A DNA stretch of 8,909 bases from contig CAYWTX010000367.1 in NCBI GenBank assembly GCA_964461295.1, forward strand, positions 1 to 8,909, written 5' to 3'. Positions 1 through 5,853 of the stretch are shown piece by piece. Position 1 is the stretch's first letter; every line of letters starts with the position of its first letter. The translations under genes were made by a program, and so were the position numbers. The notes under the pieces are model-generated. The model saw nothing but the letters and a program-made list of their open reading frames with translations. It searched no databases and was not told the origin of the DNA. The DNA comes from CAYWTX01 sp964461295 (GTDB lineage Bacteria; Planctomycetota; Phycisphaerae; SM23-33).

Positions 1-924
1 CGACAGCCCGCACAGCGTGAAATACGCCGGCCGCCGGCCGATCCGCGCCCCCAGCAGCGGGGCGCACACGCAGCCGATGATCGCGCCGATGGCCGAGGCC
101 ATGATGGCGGCCCCCTTCGCGCTGGGGTTGCCGGGCATGAGCTGCTTGTCCACCCACACGGGAATCTGCTGGATGGCGCCCCACGTGCCGACCAGCGCCA
201 CCGTCGCCAGGCCGATCGCCAGCACCGTCCGCCCCGTCAGCATTCGCGAGGCGGCGATCTCCCGCACCGGGCGCGGCCGCTCCACCCGCACCGACTCCTT
301 CCACTTCGGCGATTCCGGCACGAACAGCCGAATGATGAACGTCAGCAGCGCCGGCGCCGCCCCGGCCAGCATCACGTATCGCCACGTCGCCGGCGTCACC
401 TTGTAGAAGAACCCCAGCACGCCGATCAGCAGAAACCCCACGTTCGCGGCCGCGCCGATCGCCCCCGCCAGCCACGGGCGCCACTTCTCCGGCCAGCACT
501 CCATCACGAGGGCCACGCCGAGCGACCACTCGCCGCCCATGCCGAGGGCGGCGAGAAACCGCAGGCCGAACAGGTGCCACGGCGCCTGGGCGAAGTACCC
601 CAGCCCCGTGAACAGCGAGTACACCAGCACGCTCAGGGCCATCGCCCTCACGCGCCCGATGCGGTCGCCCAGCCAGCCGAAGACGAACCCGCCGCACGCC
701 GCGCCCAGCAGCCACGCCGCCGTGATGAAGCCCACCCACTTCGGCACGGCCGCGGCCGCCCCGCCCGTCAGTTCCGTCAACGCCGGGTTGGCGATCAGCG
801 GGAAAATCCCCTGCTCCATGCCGTCGAACCCCCAGCCGAGGAATGCGGCCAGCAGCACGAGCCATTTGCCTCTGTTGCTCAAGCTCGTCTCCCTCGGCGC
901 CGGCGTCGTCGCGGTGGTGGGCAT
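1..924 (-). CDS. MFS transporter, 3' end beyond window (partial)
   Basis: Inner-membrane secondary transporter of the major facilitator superfamily, by sequence style close to the sugar/organic-acid proton symporters; the substrate cannot be read from sequence. The frame is open from ATG at 924 to the window edge, giving 308 residues, so the C-terminal part is missing. A short polar N-terminus precedes the first helix (about residues 20-45, with the charged motif FDGMEQGIF). The MFS signature between helices 2 and 3 is clear (GWLGDRIGRVRAM, about 83-95), followed by an RFLAALGMGGEW helix, a PESPKWKE stretch typical of the mid-protein loop, and a second-half GARIGRRP repeat of the signature. 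An AAGG ribosome-binding site lies 5 nt before the ATG (930-933). The gene lies 61 bp downstream of the nuclease gene in the same direction, with no clear promoter of its own. Its first 57 codons are duplicated at 3354-3523. Family assignment is firm; specificity is unknown. Confidence 0.9.
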   Translation of the reverse strand, partial: MPTTATTPAPRETSLSNRGKWLVLLAAFLGWGFDGMEQGIFPLIANPALTELTGGAAAAVPKWVGFITAAWLLGAACGGFVFGWLGDRIGRVRAMALSVLVYSLFTGLGYFAQAPWHLFGLRFLAALGMGGEWSLGVALVMECWPEKWRPWLAGAIGAAANVGFLLIGVLGFFYKVTPATWRYVMLAGAAPALLTFIIRLFVPESPKWKESVRVERPRPVREIAASRMLTGRTVLAIGLATVALVGTWGAIQQIPVWVDKQLMPGNPSAKGAAIMASAIGAIIGCVCAPLLGARIGRRPAYFTLCGLS

Positions 925-933
925 CCGGACCTT
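755..933. repeat. Direct repeat copy A: 5' end of intact MFS gene
   Basis: This block aligns without gaps to 3354-3532 at a constant offset of 2599 bp. By hand I count six mismatches in 179 bp: at 772, 780, 781, 889, 925 and 928. It covers the ribosome-binding site, start codon and first 57 codons of the transporter. Of the four coding differences, three are synonymous and one changes Glu12 to Asp. Outside the block the two regions are unrelated. Confidence 0.93.
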
Positions 934-985
934 ATTGCGGAATGAATGCGTCAAGAAGAGCTTGCCCATTCCAGGGCCGGCCTAA

Positions 986-1792
986 TCAGACGGAACTGAG
1001 ACGCGCCTTATATGCCTCCAGATCTTCCGTTGTGATCTGCCCAGGAGGCACAAGCTGGTAGTGAACTTCGCTGGCAACAACGATCTGTTCCTGCTGAACC
1101 TCGAAGGCCAATAGCGCGATCACTTTGTCCGGCATGAACTGGGTGGCAACGGGCCTGCATACCAAGGAGGAGAACTTGGCATTGCAGATGGCGATATCCT
1201 GCTCAATCTGCACGATGCTCTGTTTGTCACGACCGCCCTTGGCTTGCACAGGCAAGACGTAGTGCACCCCTCGCCGGTCCACTCCAACGTAAATCTCGTC
1301 CGTTTCAACTTGTCCAACGTCTTCTACCGCAGTGCGTAGATGGCTCTGAAGCGAGTAGCACGTGATTCCTGTGAAGATGTCGATCAGCCGGTTATACCTG
1401 ACCTTTGCCAACAGCGCTTGCTCGTCCGTCAAGGCATACATGTCTATAATGCCGGGCGTGGAATCCGGCACCTTCGTCACGCCCACGTCCTGTCGCGGGC
1501 GTATTTGCGTGAAGGGAGCCGCAACGAAGCAGTACCGGCCGCGGCCTACCAGGCGAATGATCCAACTCTTTCCTTTGGGAGCCCGAGACAGAATCGATTC
1601 AGGGAACGAATTTCGAAACCTGAAGGAGTAGATCAAATCGCCGAGGTTCTTGGGGAGCCGAACACCCAGTTTCTCTGCAATTATCGCGAGATCCTCCCTG
1701 CGGAACGGCACTCTCTCCGCCCCAGGTTTATACGCATCGAGGAAAACACTTTCGATTATCTGTTCGTACAGATTCTGTTGTTCTTTCACCAT
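986..1792 (-). CDS. Probable restriction endonuclease, PD-(D/E)XK-like
   Basis: A 268-residue soluble protein, most likely the nuclease of a type II-like restriction-modification pair. Residues 162-185 (VETDEIYVG to PVQAK) look like a PD-(D/E)XK core: acidic residues E163, D165 and E166 on one strand, then Q183-A-K185 on the next, with Q in the place often held by E/D. Residues 190-205 would form the following helix (KQSIVQIEQDIAICNAKF). The N-terminal 160 residues contain no domain I recognise and may include the DNA-recognition part. The start is supported by AAGGG 6 nt upstream (1799-1803) and by the 12 bp gap after the methyltransferase stop at 1805. The pairing and gene order are the main argument for function; the fold is an inference from one motif. 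The cut site is unknown. It could instead be another methyltransferase-associated nuclease of the same fold. Confidence 0.7.
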   Translation of the reverse strand: MVKEQQNLYEQIIESVFLDAYKPGAERVPFRREDLAIIAEKLGVRLPKNLGDLIYSFRFRNSFPESILSRAPKGKSWIIRLVGRGRYCFVAAPFTQIRPRQDVGVTKVPDSTPGIIDMYALTDEQALLAKVRYNRLIDIFTGITCYSLQSHLRTAVEDVGQVETDEIYVGVDRRGVHYVLPVQAKGGRDKQSIVQIEQDIAICNAKFSSLVCRPVATQFMPDKVIALLAFEVQQEQIVVASEVHYQLVPPGQITTEDLEAYKARLSSV

Positions 1793-1804
1793 CGCAAGCC
1801 CTTG

Positions 1805-3238
1805 TCATTTCTTGCCCGGCCAGCGAAGAAGAACGACTTCCTCGCGCAACTGCTCACGCGTTGCCGTCGCCAATCGCGTACGGAACAGATCGATGCCTGT
1901 CACCTCATACCCCAGATGCTCCGCGATATGAGCCAATATCTGTCCCGTCCGAATCATCACCCGCAGATAGGATGCCTGGTCGCCAACCACGTACGCCAGC
2001 CTCGCCCCAGGTTTCAGGGCGCGCTTCAATCCATCCAAATGCCTCGCCATTCCGCCGAAGTACAACCGTGTCACTCGCGCGTACATCCGCTCGAATCCGC
2101 TGGTCTTGCCCATCGCCACCCGCCGGGCTTCGATGGCCTCCGCAAGTTCATGCACTTCAGGAATCGCTTCGATCCAGCGGTCGTCGTCGTCGCCTTTGTA
2201 AACATTACGCGTGTTCGACCGCATGAGGGTGCGTTTGAACGCCTGCAATTCCTGCCGGTCCTTGATCAACCCAAGCAGGACCGATTCCAGGCGAGTGGTT
2301 CGCGTGTAATCTTTCTCATTCGGGTATGGCGGGGATGTAATAACGGCGTCGATGCTTCCGGTGGACAGCGACGCCGACTGTTTGCGCGAATCAGCATGCA
2401 GGACCTCAGCCGGCACAGAAGTTTGGGCAGATACCAACCGCAGATCCGCGGCGGTTTGCATCACGTTCGCCAACCAGGTCTGCACGACCGGCGCATCCGC
2501 CTTCAGTTCCCCCACGCCGACCTCCGGACCAAAATGTAGGTTCCCGATCGTAGTGACGAGCGCCTTGGCCAAGGCCACTAATTCGAGCCGGTCGAACCTG
2601 TCGTCACGGCGGGCGTTGAGGCACTCGAGCAAGACCAGCGTCTTGTGCAGGGGAAGCGGGCTGATCGAATCAGTCAACAGGAGCTGGACCGCTTCCTCCG
2701 GCAACACCAGCAACGGGACCTTCGCGGTCGTCGGCGAGTCCCCAAACCATTTCTCGTCGTCGATTCCGTGCTTCCGCAATGTTTTCAGCGTTTCATCAGC
2801 CACCCGTTTGGCGTGCAGTTCCAGACCGGCCGCGTCGACGGCCCAGTCCGTCTTCACTCTCGATGCGAGGAAGGCCATGGGGTTGGCCTCAATCCCAACG
2901 CTGCCGATCCACAGTTTCTTGCACTCCACCAGCGTGGTGCCCGTGCCGCAGAAGGGGTCGAGCACCGTCGCGACGGGCGTGATACTGAATCGCTTAAGAT
3001 ACTGCCGCACCAGGTGCGGCGGGTAAGACAGCACAAACCGATACCAGTCGTGTACCGGGCGATCCTCGGGCGAGAGCTTGTTGTTCTCCGCCGGCCGTCC
3101 TCGGCGGGCACATGGCGCCGCTATGGTTTGGTCTGCAAGAAGCGCGCGAGATGTCACCGGCGGAGGAACCATGGAGGGCAGACTACCCGCCCGACGCGGT
3201 AAAAGCAACGTGTCGGCCGATTCCCTCGCCCTCGCCAT
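1805..3238 (-). CDS. DNA methyltransferase of restriction-modification pair (N4-cytosine/N6-adenine type)
   Basis: SAM-dependent exocyclic-amino DNA methyltransferase, expected to protect the host from the adjacent nuclease. Counting from the first ATG (477 residues), motif I is DPFCGTGT at 94-101, followed by an EANP motif II at 117-120. The catalytic motif IV is TSPPY at 301-305, a form common in N4-cytosine enzymes but also found in N6-adenine ones. A later hydrophobic strand with GD (AYVVGD, 415-420) fits the rest of the Rossmann-like core. About 200 residues separate motifs I and IV, room for a target-recognition region in between. The start is uncertain: ATG at 3238 has no ribosome-binding site and begins 9 bp after the LamG-like fragment; ATG at 3172 (residue 23) is also weak. 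The convincing protein begins around residue 46 (RRGRPAENNKLSPEDRPVHDWYRFVLSYP). Codons and composition are more A/T-rich than in flanking genes. Confidence 0.87.
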   Translation of the reverse strand: MARARESADTLLLPRRAGSLPSMVPPPVTSRALLADQTIAAPCARRGRPAENNKLSPEDRPVHDWYRFVLSYPPHLVRQYLKRFSITPVATVLDPFCGTGTTLVECKKLWIGSVGIEANPMAFLASRVKTDWAVDAAGLELHAKRVADETLKTLRKHGIDDEKWFGDSPTTAKVPLLVLPEEAVQLLLTDSISPLPLHKTLVLLECLNARRDDRFDRLELVALAKALVTTIGNLHFGPEVGVGELKADAPVVQTWLANVMQTAADLRLVSAQTSVPAEVLHADSRKQSASLSTGSIDAVITSPPYPNEKDYTRTTRLESVLLGLIKDRQELQAFKRTLMRSNTRNVYKGDDDDRWIEAIPEVHELAEAIEARRVAMGKTSGFERMYARVTRLYFGGMARHLDGLKRALKPGARLAYVVGDQASYLRVMIRTGQILAHIAEHLGYEVTGIDLFRTRLATATREQLREEVVLLRWPGKK

Positions 3239-3247
3239 CGGTACTGG

Positions 3248-3523
3248 TTAGCGGCTGCCGCTGTAGTTGGGCACCGCCTCGCTGGTGCGCAGGTAGCGGT
3301 CGTAGATTCGCACCAACTTCAGTTCGCCATTCAGCGATGGTGCCAGCTTCAGCGCCGCCCCGCCCGTCAGCTCCGTCAGGGCCGGGTTGGCGATCAGCGG
3401 GAAAATCCCCTGCTCCATGCCGTCGAACCCCCAGCCGAGGAATGCGGCCAGCAGCACGAGCCATTTGCCTCTGTTGCTCAAGCTCGTATCCCTCGGCGCC
3501 GGCGTCGTCGCGGTGGTGGGCAT
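3248..3523 (-). pseudogene. Chimeric fragment: MFS N-terminus fused to LamG-like C-terminus
   Basis: A 91-codon open frame starting at an ATG with the same ribosome-binding site (CCTTT on the plus strand, 3529-3533) as the intact transporter. Residues 1-57 are the transporter N-terminus (one Glu/Asp difference), up to the TELTGGAA segment after the first helix. At about 3353 the similarity ends abruptly, and the frame continues for some 34 residues ending GELKLVRIYDRYLRTSEAV and then PNYSGSR. That tail resembles the last strands of LamG/concanavalin A-like domains, in which a VRIYDRxLSxxEV pattern closes the domain. It cannot be a working transporter or lectin: one membrane helix and a domain remnant. 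I read it as a recombination scar at the edge of the inserted restriction-modification segment. If translated, it would give a short membrane peptide. The LamG reading is moderate; the MFS part is certain. Confidence 0.8.
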
Positions 3524-3532
3524 GCGAACCTT
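3354..3532. repeat. Direct repeat copy B: truncated MFS 5' end
   Basis: Second copy of the block at 755-933, same orientation, no gaps, six mismatches counted by hand. The left end is sharp, at the junction with the LamG-like coding remnant; the right end fades just past the shared ribosome-binding site. The DNA between the copies (934-3353) carries the methyltransferase and nuclease genes. Confidence 0.93.
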
Positions 3533-3585
3533 TCTCTGTTCTGGGTGCTGACGCGTTCTACCGAACGGGAAAGAATGGTTCTTCA

Positions 3586-3606
3586 CGGCCGGGCGAACGC
3601 CGGCCG
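3586..3606 (-). terminator. Possible hairpin terminator after small membrane-protein gene
   Basis: A 7-bp perfect GC stem (CGGCCGG at 3586-3592 with CCGGCCG at 3600-3606) encloses a 7-nt loop and begins 2 bp past the stop codon of the membrane-protein gene. No clean T-run follows on the minus strand, only a mixed stretch, so it may weaken or end transcription rather than being a textbook intrinsic terminator. In such GC-rich DNA a short palindrome can also occur by chance. Confidence 0.35.
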
Positions 3607-3608
3607 GG

Positions 3609-4088
3609 TCAACCGCGTCCATGGGGCTGGCCTCGGGGCACGGACAGGTTCGTCGCCGCCCAGGCCGGCAGGCCCAGCACCGCGCCGAGGGCCGCCCCGG
3701 CCGCGACGCCCACGCCCATCGCCGGCAGGAGGGCCTCCCACCGCCACCGCCCGCCGATCACGGCCAGTCCGGCCAGCACGATCATCCCCGCGCCCAGGCC
3801 CAGCAAACCCGCCCACAGCACGCCGGAGGCGTAGAGCCGCGGCGTGAAGCGACTGCCCGAGTTGAACTGTCTCACCACCCCGCGCAGCAGCAGCGAGCAC
3901 CACCCCGCCGCGGCCAGCAGGCCCGCGCTGCCGCCCAGCAGGATGCCCTCCGTTTCGGCCTGGACGCCAAACCCGACGTAAAGAGACACCCCAGCCAGGC
4001 CGAGGAGATTCCCAATGGCGCTGCCGGCTCCGCAGGCCAGCAGCGTCAGCAGAAACAGAGGCCAGAGGCGGATCGAAACGCCAGGCAT
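3609..4088 (-). CDS. Small hydrophobic membrane protein, unknown function
   Basis: A 159-residue protein with four likely membrane helices: about residues 8-30 (LWPLFLLTLLACGAGSAIGNLLG), 47-68, 86-113 (LYASGVLWAGLLGLGAGMIVL) and 121-145. The last three are rich in Gly and Ala, so tight helix packing is likely. There is no catalytic or metal-binding motif and I do not recognise the family. A longer frame extends to an ATG at 4154, but ATG 4088 is preferred: AAGGA sits 7 nt upstream (4096-4100) and a promoter-like sequence lies at 4110-4138. The 22 residues this omits are polar and look like leader or promoter DNA. The gene is divergent from rpoN. Before the island was inserted it probably lay directly upstream of the MFS gene, about 85 bp away, so it may be a former neighbour or partner of that transporter. 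Confidence 0.7.
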   Translation of the reverse strand: MPGVSIRLWPLFLLTLLACGAGSAIGNLLGLAGVSLYVGFGVQAETEGILLGGSAGLLAAAGWCSLLLRGVVRQFNSGSRFTPRLYASGVLWAGLLGLGAGMIVLAGLAVIGGRWRWEALLPAMGVGVAAGAALGAVLGLPAWAATNLSVPRGQPHGRG

Positions 4089-4109
4089 GGACAGTTCCTT
4101 TGGCCCAAG

Positions 4110-4138
4110 ACCATAGCGGCCCGACCGCCCGCGGGCAA
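4110..4138 (-). promoter_or_regulatory. Candidate sigma-70 promoter for the small membrane-protein gene
   Basis: On the minus strand, TTGCCC (4133-4138) and TATGGT (4110-4115) are separated by exactly 17 bp. The predicted start falls near 4103, just before the ribosome-binding site of the gene starting at 4088. The spacing is ideal; each box deviates from consensus at two positions or so. Read by eye, with no experimental support. Confidence 0.45.
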
Positions 4139-4234
4139 GCGGAACGGACTGCACGGCTGGATGGACCGCGCCACCGGAGGAACACCCTTCAGCATGGGCC
4201 GCAACGCAGTTGGCTCCCGCTTTGCGGCCCCGCG

Positions 4235-4263
4235 TTGAGAATCCGCGCCCGAATCGTTAGAAT
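4235..4263 (+). promoter_or_regulatory. Candidate sigma-70 promoter for rpoN
   Basis: TTGAGA (4235-4240) and TAGAAT (4258-4263) lie 17 bp apart, a near-consensus housekeeping promoter. Transcription would begin near 4270, only about 3 nt before the rpoN ATG, implying an almost leaderless transcript. A GGACAGG just before the ATG is too close to serve as a normal ribosome-binding site, which agrees with that reading. Confidence 0.5.
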
Positions 4264-4272
4264 GCGGACAGG

Positions 4273-5760
4273 ATGAGGCTCCAAGCATCTCAACAAATGC
4301 GGCTCGAGCAGCAGATGAAGCTCGCCCCCAGGATCATCCAGGCCATGGAGATCCTCCAGCTTCCCATGCTCGCGCTGCAGGAACGCATCGACGCCGAACT
4401 CGAGGCCAACCCCGTTCTGGAGATGGAGGAGCCGGCGGCCGACGAATCGGCCGCGCCCGTCGAGGACGCCGGCCCATCCAACGAATCGCTGGACGCCAAG
4501 CCGCTGGTGGTCGAGGAGGGCAACGGCAACCAGGACGACTTCCGTCGCCTGTCGGACTTCGAGGAGGAGTACGGCCCGGACTTCAGCGAGGGCGACACCC
4601 CGTATCGACCCGCGCGCTCCAGTGACGGCGAACGCGACGCCAAGATGGACGCCATGGCCAACGCGCCCGCCCCGGCCGAGTCGCTCAACGAACACCTCCT
4701 CCACCAGTGGGCGTTCATCGAGGCGCCCGAACTGATCGAGGCGGCCGGCCGGCTGATCATCAACCACATCGATGACGACGGCTACCTCCACATCCCGCTG
4801 GAGGATCTGCCCGAGCGGACGAACCAGCCGGTGACGAGGGAATCGCTGCTGGAGGCCCTGCCTCTGGTGCAGACGCTGGACCCCACCGGCGTGGGCGCAC
4901 GCGACCTTCGCGAATGCCTGCTGCTGCAACTGGCCGTGGAAGCCCAGGCCGGACGCGACGTCGCGATGGAAACCGAGATCGTCATGCGGCACCTGCGCGA
5001 CATCGAGATGAACCGGCTGCCGCAGATCGCCAAGCGAACCGGCAAGACCGTCGACCAGGTCAAGACCGCGATCGACAACATCTCGCACCTCAACCCTCGG
5101 CCGGGGCATCTCATCGGCGAGCGCAACGTGCCGATGGTCGTGCCGGAAGTGCTGGTCGAGCTGGCCGATGACGGGCAGGTCGTGGTGAGCATGGCGGACG
5201 GCAACACGCCGAACCTCGGCATCTCGGAGGCGTATCGCAAGCTGGCGCGAAACCGAGCCACCGAACGCGAGGCCAAACGCTACCTGCAACGGAACATCCG
5301 CTCGGCCCAGTGGCTCATCGGCGCGATCCAGCAGCGGCGCGAAACCGTCCGCCGCGTGGCCAAGGAGGTCTTCAAGGTCCAGCGAGACTTCCTCGACTCC
5401 GGGCAGGAGGCCCTCAAGCCGCTGCCGATGGCCGACGTGGCCGGCAAAGTCCGCGTGCACGTGGCCACCGTCAGCCGGGCGGTGGCCGGCAAGTACGTCC
5501 AGACGCCGCGCGGCATCTTCCCGCTCCGCATGTTCTTCTCCGGCGGCACGACGACCTCCGGCGGGCAGGACGTCTCCTGGGGCGCCGTGAAGGCCAAACT
5601 GAAGGAGGTTGTCGACAACGAGGACAAGGCCAACCCGCTCAACGACGACGAACTGGCCCAGGAAGTGAGCAAGCAAGGCATCGACATCGCCCGCCGCACG
5701 ATCGCCAAGTATCGCGGCATCCTGGATATCCCGCCCGCGCGCAAACGCAGGCAGTTCTGA
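4273..5760 (+). CDS. rpoN: RNA polymerase sigma-54 factor (RpoN)
   Basis: Alternative sigma factor that directs RNA polymerase to -24/-12 promoters and needs an AAA+ activator to open DNA. At 495 residues it has the usual length and all parts. Region I is at 1-50 (QQMRLEQQMKLAPRIIQAMEILQLP and on to NPVLEMEE), the Gln/Leu-rich segment contacted by activators. An acidic region II spans about 50-110. The core-binding domain covers about 115-320, including DPTGVGARDLRECLLLQL. A helix-turn-helix lies at about 383-408 (MADVAGKVRVHVATVSRAV). The RpoN box is ARRTIAKYRG at 473-482, one conservative change (Ile for Val) from the common ARRTVAKYR. The start at 4273 matches the usual region I opening; there is no ribosome-binding site at normal spacing and the predicted promoter makes the mRNA nearly leaderless. 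It is transcribed alone, divergent from a membrane-protein gene and convergent with the PmoA-family gene, unlike the lpt/hpf context seen in proteobacteria. Confidence 0.97.
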   Translation: MRLQASQQMRLEQQMKLAPRIIQAMEILQLPMLALQERIDAELEANPVLEMEEPAADESAAPVEDAGPSNESLDAKPLVVEEGNGNQDDFRRLSDFEEEYGPDFSEGDTPYRPARSSDGERDAKMDAMANAPAPAESLNEHLLHQWAFIEAPELIEAAGRLIINHIDDDGYLHIPLEDLPERTNQPVTRESLLEALPLVQTLDPTGVGARDLRECLLLQLAVEAQAGRDVAMETEIVMRHLRDIEMNRLPQIAKRTGKTVDQVKTAIDNISHLNPRPGHLIGERNVPMVVPEVLVELADDGQVVVSMADGNTPNLGISEAYRKLARNRATEREAKRYLQRNIRSAQWLIGAIQQRRETVRRVAKEVFKVQRDFLDSGQEALKPLPMADVAGKVRVHVATVSRAVAGKYVQTPRGIFPLRMFFSGGTTTSGGQDVSWGAVKAKLKEVVDNEDKANPLNDDELAQEVSKQGIDIARRTIAKYRGILDIPPARKRRQF

Positions 5761-5766
5761 ATTGGC

Positions 5767-5853
5767 AGCCGGCAGCCTGGAGCCAGTAGCCAGTGGAGAA
5801 CGCTCTGCGGGCACTCCCGGGTTTCTTGCGGGGGCTACTGGCTCCCGGCTACT
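5767..5853. repeat. Inverted heptamer repeat between convergent genes
   Basis: The left arm (5767-5794) is four back-to-back degenerate heptamers of form AGCCNNN: agccggc, agcctgg, agccagt, agccagt. The right arm (5833-5853) is three heptamers in the opposite sense: ggctact, ggctccc, ggctact. Within them, GGAGCCAGTAGCC (5779-5791) and GGCTACTGGCTCC (5833-5845) are perfect 13-bp inverted repeats around a 41-nt loop. The right arm overlaps the last bases and stop codon of the PmoA-family gene. It lies exactly where the rpoN transcript meets the opposing one, so it could form a bidirectional terminator. The heptamer periodicity also suggests a dispersed repeat family. Confidence 0.75.

Noticed and set aside
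939..972. Short inverted repeat GGAATG...CATTCC between nuclease and MFS genes
   Set aside because: Only 6 bp with a 22-nt spacer and no T-run; not distinguishable from chance as a terminator or operator.
1340..2539. A 399-codon open frame on the plus strand
   Set aside because: Antisense to the methyltransferase and nuclease genes, whose catalytic motifs are clear. Product is Arg/His/Pro-rich without domains.
755..3532. Transposon with terminal repeats and target duplication
   Set aside because: The repeats are coding DNA of the target gene, not element ends; no transposase, and 179 bp is too long for a usual target duplication.
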